Assembly: GCA_002314145.1 (NCBI GenBank)
Contig: DCCG01000030.1
Coordinates: forward strand, 1-45,903
Length of the DNA stretch: 45,903 bases
Direction of reading: 5' to 3'
Source: Thalassolituus sp. UBA1087
GTDB taxonomy: Bacteria; Pseudomonadota; Gammaproteobacteria; Pseudomonadales; Oceanobacteraceae
Numbering within the stretch: the first letter of the stretch is position 1; every line of letters begins with the position of its first letter. Position numbers and translations under genes: made by a program. Under the pieces are notes generated by a model. That model had not been told where the DNA came from and searched no databases. It was given only the letters and a program-made list of their open reading frames with translations. Below, one piece after another: positions 23,073 to 31,741 of the stretch.

Positions 23073-24136
23073 TTTTCAATCTTATCGAGGACTTCGTGCA
23101 GTGCTACTGCATCGTCGAAAGAAGGTGCCTGCCGGCTGCCCGTGGTAATGTCTTTATACATAGCAGCATAAACGCCACAGACATTGCGCGCTCCGGGAAA
23201 TTCCGGCAGACCCTGATAAGCGGATTCTTCCGGCATCAGTGTGGTTAATGCTTCGTCATCATCGTGCGCTCCCCGCACCGTCAGCTGGATCATTTGGGCA
23301 TGCCCCAGGTCACCGGTTACCTGGATATCACCACGGGTACCATTAATTTCCCACAGCAGATTGGTTCCACGGCTGACGCCACCGCGGTAATGTACGCTGA
23401 TGGCAGCACCACTGCTCAGCTTGCCCTGCACAAGTATCTGATCGGGGACAGATTTTTCTTTGGTTTCCCCTGTGTCTGTGATCTTAACCTGATCAAAATG
23501 ACTTATGAAACTGGCCTGAAGATCACCAAAGTCACCCAAAACATCTTTCACCGCGGCTAAGGTATGAGCCATCGGAATGGTCTGCATATTGGCGCCATTT
23601 TTTTTCTCAAACAGATAATAGTATTCATCCGTGGTTTCACCGGACCAGTTACCGCCAGAGCCGATAATACTGGTGGACAGAACGTCGCCGATATAGCCAT
23701 CTTTAATTAACTGCGCGAGATGTTTTACTTCGAGTGCTGCCCGGGCCTGGGTTCCGCACACAGCCACAACGCCTTTCTCTGCGGCCAGTTGGGCCAGCTG
23801 CTGTGCTTCTTGCAGACCATTGCCCAGTGGCCACTCACAGTAAATATGTTTGCCTGCATGAATAGCCGCGGATGCCAGTTCCAGGTGATGAGGTACTTTG
23901 ACTGTGACCACTACCATGTCTACTTCCGGCGACTGTACCAGCTCTTCAGCACTGGCAAAGGCGTAGGGCAGATTCATGGCATCGGCGGTCTTCTGGCTGC
24001 TGGCGAGCGAGCTGTTGGCAACCGCAACAACCTGAAATTGATCGGACAGGGTATTCAATGCCGGAATATGGGCGGTCGCAGCCCAATGACTGTCAGGGTT
24101 AAGACCGATAAATCCAACGCGGATGGGTGCAGACAT
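23057..24136 (-). CDS. Gfo/Idh/MocA-family NAD(P)-dependent oxidoreductase
   Basis: The protein has 359 residues. The Rossmann domain begins IRVGFIGLNPDSHWAATAHIPAL and includes VAVANSS, a VVVTVKVPHHLEL strand-loop and the family-typical AGKHIYCEWPLG with its catalytic Lys replaced in position by EW (the usual text is EKP). The change resembles Gal80-type regulators and some fungal-like members, which bind a dinucleotide without being classical dehydrogenases. The second domain (about 130-350) is the alpha/beta substrate domain. The stop codon lies in a 16-bp tandem repeat. It follows the cyclophilin-like gene by 55 bp. Confidence 0.87.
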   Translation of the reverse strand: MSAPIRVGFIGLNPDSHWAATAHIPALNTLSDQFQVVAVANSSLASSQKTADAMNLPYAFASAEELVQSPEVDMVVVTVKVPHHLELASAAIHAGKHIYCEWPLGNGLQEAQQLAQLAAEKGVVAVCGTQARAALEVKHLAQLIKDGYIGDVLSTSIIGSGGNWSGETTDEYYYLFEKKNGANMQTIPMAHTLAAVKDVLGDFGDLQASFISHFDQVKITDTGETKEKSVPDQILVQGKLSSGAAISVHYRGGVSRGTNLLWEINGTRGDIQVTGDLGHAQMIQLTVRGAHDDDEALTTLMPEESAYQGLPEFPGARNVCGVYAAMYKDITTGSRQAPSFDDAVALHEVLDKIEKSAGY

Positions 24137-24191
24137 AATGCTATCTCCTCATTCGTTTCTGAGTGATGGGTGTTCCGTGTTGTGGCAGAAG

Positions 24192-24677
24192 CTACTCATA
24201 AGGTCTGAAGGTGACGTCAAATGCGCCCTTTTTTTTCTTAAGCAGATCGACACCAGATTCCATGGTGCCGAGTTTCACCAGGCCGGATGCGTGGTGAAAA
24301 TCTTTATAAAAAATAGCCAGGTTACCCCAGGGGGCGTAGTAGGTAAGGTCACCGGCTTTTGCACTGGTGCCTGACGGTTCACCCTGTATCGACAGGCTGT
24401 CCGGTAAATCACTGACTTTTTCCGTTGCGGCGTAATCCGTCAGCGTTAAGGTCAATGGCAGCAGGGCGTAAAAATCCTTTGCGGCACTGCCTGAGCCCAG
24501 TGTGGCGTTGATGGTCTGGCCATCAATTTCCATGGTAATTCGCATGCTTTTCTCCTCAGCCGCAGATAATGATTTGTTTTCTTCCGGTTGCGCCCGACCA
24601 GCATCTGCGCTGACTGTCAGGGCACACAGCAGGGTACTGGTCAGTATTAAATTCACAGCATAGTTAACAGGTTTCAT
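24192..24677 (-). CDS. Exported cyclophilin-like-fold protein
   Basis: The protein has 161 residues with a signal peptide (VNLILTSTLLCALTVSADA). The mature domain MRITMEIDGQTINATL...SAAKDFYALLPLTLTLTDY and the later YYAPWGNLAIFYKDF match the bacterial cyclophilin-like domain family (Cyclophil_like), a fold related to peptidyl-prolyl isomerases but usually without the isomerase residues. The role is unknown. It overlaps the MFS gene by 14 bp, so the two are translationally coupled. Confidence 0.8.
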   Translation of the reverse strand: MKPVNYAVNLILTSTLLCALTVSADAGRAQPEENKSLSAAEEKSMRITMEIDGQTINATLGSGSAAKDFYALLPLTLTLTDYAATEKVSDLPDSLSIQGEPSGTSAKAGDLTYYAPWGNLAIFYKDFHHASGLVKLGTMESGVDLLKKKKGAFDVTFRPYE

Positions 24678-25887
24678 TGGTCGTGTGATTCCTGCTGAAA
24701 AGGGGCGTTATAAACACAATAGCGCAACCGGCCAGGGCTAATACGCCATAACCGGAGGCCACACTCAGCAGGCTGAAATGTTCTGACATTTTTCCGGCTA
24801 ACAGGGTCGGAATGGCTGCCCCTGTATACGAGGTGGCATAAATCACTGATAACACACCGGCACGTTCGGTTATGTCGAGATCTGACACCATGGTCTGAAT
24901 ACTGCCGGCCAGTACCGTGCCCTGGGCAATCCCGGTAATCACGCTGACAATCAGAAACGCTGTCAGGTTGCCCATGTCCAGTGTCCACAGCAGGGCCATA
25001 ACGGCTACGGTAAAGGACAGCATCCCCAGCCGCTGCGCTTTAACCGCATGAGTACGTCCGGCCAGTGATGCACCAATGGCACCGGGTGCCATAATCGAGG
25101 CGAATACCAGGGCCGCTGCTAATGCACTGGCGCTGTGTAATTGTTCCCGTGCCATGGCCGGACCAAAGGCCTGAAAAAAACCGCCTAATGACCACGTACA
25201 GACGAAAGTCACCGCGGCCAGAGGAAAAGCCCGGCGGGCGGTGGCCGGTAATTTAAGGTCTGGTTTCAGAGAACCCAGTGCCCCGGGTTTTGCGTCTATG
25301 GTTTCTGTGCCTTTAATAATCAGCAGAGCGCACAATGCCAGCAGGGCAATGACGATCATAAAAATCAATTGCCTTGGCAGTGGGGCATATTCCACCAGAA
25401 AGCCAGAACCAATTCCGCCTATGGTCAGGCCGGTCATCGGACCGGTACTGAGCACGGCCGGTGACAGCCAGGCCGGTACTGAAGAAGCACAATCCACCAC
25501 CCAGGAAGCGAGCGCTGTGGACGCCAGACCGCAGGAAAGTCCCTGCAATAAACGCCCGGCCAATAAAGGGGTGGCACTGTGTACATTAAAAAACAGCAGG
25601 CACGCGAGAGCCGTCATAGCGACGGACAGCAGAGCGACAGGACGGCGGCCGAAGTGATTGGACAGGCGGCCGAAGATAACCAGTGCTGAGACTGCGCCAG
25701 CGAAATAAAAAACGGAACTGAGTGACAGGTCGGTATAACTCAGCGCATCTTCTGCGCGATAAATGCCGTACAGCGGGATAGGCGCCGCAGAGGCCAGATA
25801 CACCATCAGCAGTGAAGCAGTTGCAGCAATAAATGAAAGCCTGTTGCCACTGTTTTCCAAGGTTGTCTCCTGATCTGGTGCGGTCAA
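24664..25887 (-). CDS. MFS transporter
   Basis: The protein has 407 residues and twelve predicted membrane helices. The loop between helices 2 and 3 carries GRLSNHFGRRPVALLS, the MFS signature. The first half has LAGRLLQGLSCGLASTALASWVVD, as in drug/metabolite exporters. The 3' end overlaps the cyclophilin-like gene by 14 bp. It follows the CMD gene after 95 bp and is probably in the same transcript. It may be an efflux pump for the compound handled by the cupin/CMD enzymes (inference). Confidence 0.88.
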   Translation of the reverse strand: MTAPDQETTLENSGNRLSFIAATASLLMVYLASAAPIPLYGIYRAEDALSYTDLSLSSVFYFAGAVSALVIFGRLSNHFGRRPVALLSVAMTALACLLFFNVHSATPLLAGRLLQGLSCGLASTALASWVVDCASSVPAWLSPAVLSTGPMTGLTIGGIGSGFLVEYAPLPRQLIFMIVIALLALCALLIIKGTETIDAKPGALGSLKPDLKLPATARRAFPLAAVTFVCTWSLGGFFQAFGPAMAREQLHSASALAAALVFASIMAPGAIGASLAGRTHAVKAQRLGMLSFTVAVMALLWTLDMGNLTAFLIVSVITGIAQGTVLAGSIQTMVSDLDITERAGVLSVIYATSYTGAAIPTLLAGKMSEHFSLLSVASGYGVLALAGCAIVFITPLFSRNHTTNETC

Positions 25888-25982
25888 TGTGAGTGGGTTT
25901 GCGTATCAATAAAATAACGGGAATCGAAGAATTAGCCTGTATCACAGCAACCTGAAAAAGTTGCTGTGACACAGGCCCGGCG

Positions 25983-26840
25983 TTATTTCTGGCGTTTATT
26001 CAGTACGTCTTTGACCACCGGCAGGGCAGAGAAAACTTTCGGCCAGCCAGCATAAAAGGCCAGTTGTGTCAGCGCTTCTCCGGCTTCTTTTTGCTTCAGT
26101 CCATTATCCATAGCTTTATTCAGATGGAAGCCAATCTGTTCCGGTTGTCCGGAAGCAACCAATGCACTGACGGTAATCAGGCTGCGGTCACGGGGTGCCA
26201 GATCCGGACGGCGCCAGAGGTCGAGAAACAGCTGAGTCTGGGTGTAATCGACAACGCCCTGAGATACTTCACCATAGGTTGAAGAGACAAACGACTGGCG
26301 CTGATCTTCTGCTTCTTTATCAAAAGATAAAAGTTCAGGGTCAACCGCTGGCAATTGTTCGGACGGGATTTTATGGTCGGCGAAAATAACATGGCAGATG
26401 TTGGCGGCATTGAGCGCGTTATCCCATCCGGCATAATAAGCGAGGTGGTTAATCAACTCAGACAGTTCGGCTGGTTTTACGCCGTTTTCCAGTGCCCGTT
26501 CTAATTCCCGTGGCAGCAGATAGCTCTGGTTTCTGGCGACCAGTGCAGCCACCGTGACCAGACTGCGGTCCCGGGCTGACAGTCCGGCACGCTGCCATAA
26601 TTCTTTGCCAACCAGCGTTTGGTCGGCCTGCGCCAGTGCCGGTGATACGTCACTTAATGTGTTGCCGGATTCTGCAGCCTCTGCAGTGACAGGCAGGAGC
26701 CCGATAATCGCTGACAATGACAATGTATTCAGGATGTTACGTATTAACCCTCTGCCTTTCGCCGGGGAGTGAGCAGGCGATGATTGATCTTGCTGGTACG
26801 GATGTTGTGCAGAAATAGTCGACATTTGTTTCTCCGTCAT
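25983..26840 (-). CDS. Carboxymuconolactone-decarboxylase-like protein, two CMD domains, exported
   Basis: The protein has 285 residues. A hydrophobic segment (about 38-54, ILNTLSLSAIIGLLPVTAEA) looks like a signal peptide after an extended N-terminus. Two CMD domains follow (about 70-155 and 195-282), each with RDRSLVTV/RDRSLITV and AYYAGW/AFYAGW. The AhpD-type CxxC redox pair is absent, so a peroxidase role is unlikely. It is the first gene of the minus-strand run down to 21189. CMD proteins of this type commonly sit beside cupins, as here. The reaction is unknown. Confidence 0.85.
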   Translation of the reverse strand: MTEKQMSTISAQHPYQQDQSSPAHSPAKGRGLIRNILNTLSLSAIIGLLPVTAEAAESGNTLSDVSPALAQADQTLVGKELWQRAGLSARDRSLVTVAALVARNQSYLLPRELERALENGVKPAELSELINHLAYYAGWDNALNAANICHVIFADHKIPSEQLPAVDPELLSFDKEAEDQRQSFVSSTYGEVSQGVVDYTQTQLFLDLWRRPDLAPRDRSLITVSALVASGQPEQIGFHLNKAMDNGLKQKEAGEALTQLAFYAGWPKVFSALPVVKDVLNKRQK

Positions 26841-27173
26841 TGAATCAGGCGTTATTTAAGATTTCATTCCCGGGCAAGGTAATCAATGTACTGAGTCCGG
26901 ATATAGTTATGAGCTGGGTTCATGAAAAGAACCATGTTATGTCAGTTGTTATAGCTGACCGGCCAACGGGCGATAAGGCGCACTCAGACAACAGACTGTA
27001 TTTCACCGCCCGGGTGTAGATGTGATGTACCTGTGATGTACCTGTGTAGGATGTTTTCCGCCAGCGGCTGAACAACTTGTTTGGGGCCTGAGTCGGGAAA
27101 ATAAAAAATGGGCACACCCGTGGCCGTCGTTCATTAACCGTTTTTGTTTGAATAAACCGGCCATATGGCATAT
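26841..27173. other. Intergenic region upstream of CMD operon
   Basis: These 333 bp hold an 11-bp tandem duplication (27021-27042) and a partial match to the LysR palindrome near 26889. This is the likely promoter region for the CMD-to-hydrolase run. No gene is supported. Confidence 0.5.
27021..27042. repeat. 11-bp tandem duplication
   Basis: TGTGATGTACC occurs twice in a row, followed by TGTGTAGG, a partial third copy. Confidence 0.7.
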
Positions 27174-27899
27174 TTAATCCGTTGGAATAATCTGTTGCGG
27201 CGTATCAATATCAAAAATAACGCCTTCGTCTTCCACCGGTATCAGAGAAAATTCAGACGCGTGCTGTTTAATAACTTTGCGTGCGCCTGTATCACCAACG
27301 CTGGTTGCGCCCGTCGCATCAGAGCGCTGCCCGCCATAATTCTGGCCAGGGTCGGATGTGGTCTCTGATAACGTCATTAATTCCGGCCAGAAACGGCGGC
27401 CAAAAAACACCGGGTGGCCTGGCTGTTGTCTGAAAGCCGGGCGAATAATCCTGTTCTGGTGCGCGTATTGCGCAAGCTTGTTTACCGTTTCCGTCTGCAG
27501 TGCGGGCATATCTCCCAGCATCAGCGCCAGTGTCTGAATATGTTGCCATCGCGGCTGTTGGCTGATGAAGGTGACGGCATCAGAGATACTGCTGCTCAGG
27601 CCGTCACAGGCATTGGCGGCACGTATAATTGTGCATTGTGGTGGAATCGCCAGGCTCGCCACCGAATCTTCCGGGCGTACCACCACCGCCAGCTGATAAT
27701 CTCCGTCCGCGGTTTTAAAGGCCGGTAACAGGTTGTTTAACGACGCGTTCAGTAAAGTTGTACCGGCGTACTGTGCACAGCGTTTATCCTGTGTTCCGAA
27801 CCGTGTTGAAAATCCGGCCGCCATGACCAGCCCGAGTCTGTTTTCAGGTTCAGGACTGGTATGTGCCGCATTCAGCGTTGCGGTGTTTTCACAGCGCAT
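27174..27899 (-). CDS. mocA: MocA-type molybdenum cofactor cytidylyltransferase
   Basis: The protein has 241 residues. The N-terminal nucleotide-binding motif GLVMAAGFSTRFGTQDKR (about 23-40), the strand LALMLGDMPAL with its metal-binding Asp, and the late PGHPVFFGRRFW match the MobA/MocA family. The C-terminus FDIDTPQQI is also typical. Together with XdhC and a molybdenum hydroxylase in the same operon, MocA (making the cytosine-dinucleotide cofactor) fits better than MobA. It overlaps the xdhC gene by 11 bp. Last gene of the operon. Confidence 0.85.
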   Translation of the reverse strand: MRCENTATLNAAHTSPEPENRLGLVMAAGFSTRFGTQDKRCAQYAGTTLLNASLNNLLPAFKTADGDYQLAVVVRPEDSVASLAIPPQCTIIRAANACDGLSSSISDAVTFISQQPRWQHIQTLALMLGDMPALQTETVNKLAQYAHQNRIIRPAFRQQPGHPVFFGRRFWPELMTLSETTSDPGQNYGGQRSDATGATSVGDTGARKVIKQHASEFSLIPVEDEGVIFDIDTPQQIIPTD

Positions 27900-28869
27900 G
27901 ACGTTCTATGCCCCGCATGCTGCGCAGCATATCCGCCATCACAGCCAGGGCGATTTCCGCCGGTGTTTTTGATCCCAGCGAAAGTCCGATCGGCATATGG
28001 ATGCGCTCAATCTGTTCGGCACTTAATCCGCCTGAGCGCATCAGACGGGCGGCGCGGTTATCCGAAGTTTTACGTGAGCCCATCACGCCAATATAGAAGG
28101 CCCGGGTTTTCACCGCTTCGATCATGGCCAGATCATCAATGCGCGGGTCATGGGTCATGGCGACGATCGCCGTCTGCGCATGTACATTGCCTTCGCGTTT
28201 AATAAAGGCCGAGGGCATCAGGGTTTCCAGGCGGGCACCGGGACAGGAGAAGTCCTGATATTCTTCTTCGCGGGGTTCGCATACGATCACGTCATAGCCC
28301 ATCGCGACAGCAAATTCGGCGCAATAACGGGAGACACTCGACAGCCCGGCAATGATTAACCGCTGTGCCGGACCGACACGGATATGGATGCGGTCTCCGA
28401 TGGTTTTTATCCGTTGTCCGCCCTGAGTGTCGGTGGGTGTGAGCTGCATACTGCCATCGCTCAGCGAAACGCTGCGCAGCATGGGCTGCTGACCCTGCAG
28501 CGTGGCCAGCAGATCCTGCATATGCCGGATATTGGTTTCATCCGGTGTCAGGCGTTCGATCAGCACGTCGAGCAGACCACCACAGGGTAACTGAATCTGA
28601 GGGCGGTCAGACTGACCACCCTCGCCGTAGCGTTCCTGACGCACCCGTTCAGCAAATTCGCCCTGTTGCAGACGCTCAAGAAAATCATCTTCGACACAGC
28701 CGCCGGAAAGCGAACCGGTATGCTGGCCATTGGCTCTGGCCACCATGGTTGATCCCGGCTCGCGCGGGGATGAACCAAAGGTTGAGAGCACAGTGCAGAA
28801 CCACACTGTTTCGCCTTCATTGAGCCAGTTCAGGGCCTGTTCAGCTACCAGAGTGTCGAGATGTTGCAT
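27889..28869 (-). CDS. xdhC: XdhC/CoxI-family molybdenum hydroxylase maturation factor
   Basis: The protein has 326 residues. The N-terminal XdhC_CoxI domain has TVLSTFGSSPREPGSTMV and SLSGGCVEDDF; the C-terminal Rossmann domain has LIIAGLSSVSRYCAEFAVAMGYDV, AIVAMTHDPRIDD, YIGVMGSRK and IGLSLGSKTPAEIALAVMADML. Such proteins bind the molybdenum cofactor, aid its sulfuration and load it into xanthine-dehydrogenase-family enzymes. The start overlaps the stop of the large subunit gene by one base (TAATG). Confidence 0.92.
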   Translation of the reverse strand: MQHLDTLVAEQALNWLNEGETVWFCTVLSTFGSSPREPGSTMVARANGQHTGSLSGGCVEDDFLERLQQGEFAERVRQERYGEGGQSDRPQIQLPCGGLLDVLIERLTPDETNIRHMQDLLATLQGQQPMLRSVSLSDGSMQLTPTDTQGGQRIKTIGDRIHIRVGPAQRLIIAGLSSVSRYCAEFAVAMGYDVIVCEPREEEYQDFSCPGARLETLMPSAFIKREGNVHAQTAIVAMTHDPRIDDLAMIEAVKTRAFYIGVMGSRKTSDNRAARLMRSGGLSAEQIERIHMPIGLSLGSKTPAEIALAVMADMLRSMRGIERHAL

Positions 28870-31247
28870 TAAGCATTTCCTTTCAGCTGATCACCAACGG
28901 GCAGACTGCGGATGCGTTGGCCGGTCGCCGCAAAAATAGCATTACAGATCGCCGGCGCAACCGGAGGCAGGCCAGGTTCGCCCACACCGCCCGGTGGTAC
29001 ATTAATATCATTGTTCACCGCATGAACGTGGATGGCCCTGGGTGATTGCGGAATGCGCGGTACTTTGTACTGGTGGAAATTATTCTGTTCGATGTGTCCA
29101 TCTTTAGCCGTAATTTCCGTCATCAGTGCAATACCGGTTCCCATTACGCAGGCACCTTCCAGCTGAGATTTTACCCGGTCCGGATTGATCTGTGGCCCGC
29201 AGTCGAAGGCCATGTCGGCGCGATGAATAATAACGTCACCATCGTCAGTGACTTCTGCGTCGACGACAACCGCGCAATAAGACGCAAAGCTGTTGTGTAC
29301 TGCCAGTCCGAGCCCGCGGCGCGCCGGCATATTTTTGCCCCAGCCTGCTTCTTTACAGGCACGTTCAATCACAGCGCGGTAACGTGCGGTATCGATGGGG
29401 TAGAGCTCAGGGTTTTCCCCATAGTTCCATGTCTCATTGAATTTGCGCGGATCAATCTGCCGGTCCTGGCCCAGTAATTCCAGCAGGAATTCTTTATGAT
29501 CGCGCCCGGCTTTATGCGCCAGCTCGGCGACAAAGCTCTGCACTGCAAAGGCATGGGGAATGTTATACACAGAGCGGAACCAGCCAATACGGATATGCCC
29601 CGGCGCGGCGCCCGTTTCCTGCCGGATGGCGGGGATATCAAACGGCATGCTGCGCACGCCCTGGGCCAGCTCCATGGCAGACTGGTGGTTGGCATCCGGG
29701 GCAAACAATGAACTGATGCTGGGCGAAACGGAGCGGTGCAGCCAGCCGGTCACTTTGCCGCGGTTGTCCATCCAGGCGCTCATATGTTCCAGCGCTACGG
29801 TGTGGAAGAAACCATTATGCAGGTCGTCTTCCCGGGTCCACTGCACACGCACCGGACGCCCGCCCATGGCTTTGGATAAATCGGCGGCTTCAAAAACGTA
29901 ATCCGGTTTGGCTTTGCGGCCAAAACCACCGCCCATTAAACCGCATTCAACCGTCACATTCTGTGGTTCCAGACCCAGCCGGCCGGCGACGCCGTCACGG
30001 GTTGCCTGAGGATTCTGTACCGAAGTCCAGACATGGGCTTTATCGCCCTCAATGCGGACGATTGCCGCCATGGGCTCCATCGGAGCCTGAGCCATGTGAG
30101 GGGCATAGTAATTTACCGTCAGCCCCTGTTCGGCGCCTTTGCGGGCACGCTTAATATTACCCTGTTCACGCACCAGCTTGCCGGGCTTTTCCGCCGTCTG
30201 TTCCAGGTAGCGGCGGTAGTCTGCGGAATCGTATGTGGCATTGTCGCCAGCCGGGGCATCGTCCCATTCAATAGTCAGCGCATTGCGGCCTTTGATCGCC
30301 GCCCAGGTATTTTCCGCCAGCACGGCGACGCCGCCCAATGGCTCAAACGCGGACGGCTGACTGGCGGTGGGCATTTCTATAACTTTCACCACACCCGGTA
30401 CTTTCAGGGCTGCCGCATCATCAAAGGATTTTACCGCGGAACCATAGGATGGCGGGCGGGCAATGGCGGCAAAGAGCATATCGTCCCAGTAAACGTCGGC
30501 GGCGTACTGAGCTTTACCGGTCACAATGTCCATGCCATCAATGGCCAGAGGCTGTTGTTGGTTGGCCGCCGGAAACTGTTCCGGCTTCTGCATAATGTAA
30601 CGCCATTCGTCCGGTTTTTTCAGCATCAGCTGAGCACGTTCCGGCGCCGCAATATCCGCTGCTGCCGCGGCCAGTTCGCCGAACGACAGTGAGCGTCCGC
30701 TGGGCTTATGAACCACTTTGTGAACATCGGTTTTACATTCTGATGCCGGCACATTCCAATGTTTGGCTGCCGCCTGCTCCAGCATATAACGGGCACCGGC
30801 GCCGGCGCGGCGCATCGGCTCAAACCAGTGGCGCATGGAACGCGAACCGTCGGTGTTCTGGTTGCCGTATTTTTCTTCGTGGGCAATAGCCTGCTCAACT
30901 CTGACCTGTTGCCAGTCAGCGCCCATTTCGTCGGCCATGACCATAATGATGCTGGTGCGGATGCCCTGGCCCATTTCACCACGGTGGTTGATCAGAGTGA
31001 CGGTGCCATCGCTGGCGATGCTGATAAACACATCCGGGTCATCGACCCAGCCATGGGGCATGGCCGCGGCGCCATATACCGGTTTTTTCTCTTCCGCACT
31101 GGCCGGGGCAAAGCGTGCAGCCAGGACAAAAGCGCTGGCGGCCGCTGCTCCCTGCATAAAGCGGCGGCGGCTGACATTGGCCAGCATCACTTCCTGAGGG
31201 CTGTCTGACGTCTGTTGCGGGGTGTTGGTATTCACTTTGCTGTTCAT
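28869..31247 (-). CDS. Molybdopterin-binding large subunit of xanthine-dehydrogenase-family oxidoreductase (IorB-like)
   Basis: The protein has 792 residues. A Tat signal (SRRRF, Arg at 27-29, then GAAAASAFVLAARFAPASA) indicates periplasmic export as a folded, cofactor-loaded subunit. The domain order is that of IorB-type aldehyde/isoquinoline oxidoreductases: repeated substrate/cofactor domains with GGGFGRKAKPDYV in the cofactor loop and the catalytic Glu in GGVGEPGLPPVAPAI near the C-terminus. It pairs with the [2Fe-2S] subunit encoded just upstream (4-bp ATGA overlap). There is no FAD subunit, typical of the periplasmic two-subunit form, where electrons go to a cytochrome. The substrate is probably an aldehyde or N-heterocycle (inference). 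Confidence 0.92.
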   Translation of the reverse strand: MNSKVNTNTPQQTSDSPQEVMLANVSRRRFMQGAAAASAFVLAARFAPASAEEKKPVYGAAAMPHGWVDDPDVFISIASDGTVTLINHRGEMGQGIRTSIIMVMADEMGADWQQVRVEQAIAHEEKYGNQNTDGSRSMRHWFEPMRRAGAGARYMLEQAAAKHWNVPASECKTDVHKVVHKPSGRSLSFGELAAAAADIAAPERAQLMLKKPDEWRYIMQKPEQFPAANQQQPLAIDGMDIVTGKAQYAADVYWDDMLFAAIARPPSYGSAVKSFDDAAALKVPGVVKVIEMPTASQPSAFEPLGGVAVLAENTWAAIKGRNALTIEWDDAPAGDNATYDSADYRRYLEQTAEKPGKLVREQGNIKRARKGAEQGLTVNYYAPHMAQAPMEPMAAIVRIEGDKAHVWTSVQNPQATRDGVAGRLGLEPQNVTVECGLMGGGFGRKAKPDYVFEAADLSKAMGGRPVRVQWTREDDLHNGFFHTVALEHMSAWMDNRGKVTGWLHRSVSPSISSLFAPDANHQSAMELAQGVRSMPFDIPAIRQETGAAPGHIRIGWFRSVYNIPHAFAVQSFVAELAHKAGRDHKEFLLELLGQDRQIDPRKFNETWNYGENPELYPIDTARYRAVIERACKEAGWGKNMPARRGLGLAVHNSFASYCAVVVDAEVTDDGDVIIHRADMAFDCGPQINPDRVKSQLEGACVMGTGIALMTEITAKDGHIEQNNFHQYKVPRIPQSPRAIHVHAVNNDINVPPGGVGEPGLPPVAPAICNAIFAATGQRIRSLPVGDQLKGNA

Positions 31248-31741
31248 GCTCTCACCTCCGTAAACAGTGCGCTGTCGATATTCGCGCTCTGCTTGTCTGC
31301 GGCGCGGTGGATGGCTCTGCGGATACGGGGATAGGTGCCACAGCGGCAGATATTACCGCTCATCAGGCTGTCGATCTGATCATCGGTCGGGGCTGGGTGC
31401 TTCTTCAGTAATGCGACCGCGCTCATGATCTGGCCACTCTGACAGTAACCGCACTGGGCAACGGCTTCGTCCATCCACGCCTGCTGCACCTTCTGGCCAA
31501 CAGGATCGGCACTCATGGCTTCAATGGTGGTGATGTGCTTGCCCGCGGCAGACGCGATAGGGGTAGAGCAGGCGCGCACGACATTGCCATCGACATGCAC
31601 AGTACAGGCGCCGCACAGTGCCATGCCACAGCTGAAGCGGGTGCCGGTGAGTTTCAGAGTGTCCCGCAGTACCCACAGAATGGGGGTATCGTCAGGAACA
31701 TCCAGCGAATGTTCTGTCTCGTTGATGGTGACCTTGATCAT
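31244..31741 (-). CDS. [2Fe-2S] small subunit of molybdenum hydroxylase (IorA-like)
   Basis: The start is the ATG at 31741 (MIKVTINETEHSL), with AGAGG upstream; the in-frame extension to 31825 is not family-like. The product has 165 residues. The plant-type cluster ligands are C38, C43, C46 and C58; the second cluster ligands are C97, C100, C132 and C134 (QCGYCQSG, NICRCGTYPRIRRAI). No export signal is present, so it probably travels with the Tat-tagged large subunit. First gene of a four-gene operon running to 27174. Confidence 0.93.
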   Translation of the reverse strand: MIKVTINETEHSLDVPDDTPILWVLRDTLKLTGTRFSCGMALCGACTVHVDGNVVRACSTPIASAAGKHITTIEAMSADPVGQKVQQAWMDEAVAQCGYCQSGQIMSAVALLKKHPAPTDDQIDSLMSGNICRCGTYPRIRRAIHRAADKQSANIDSALFTEVRA

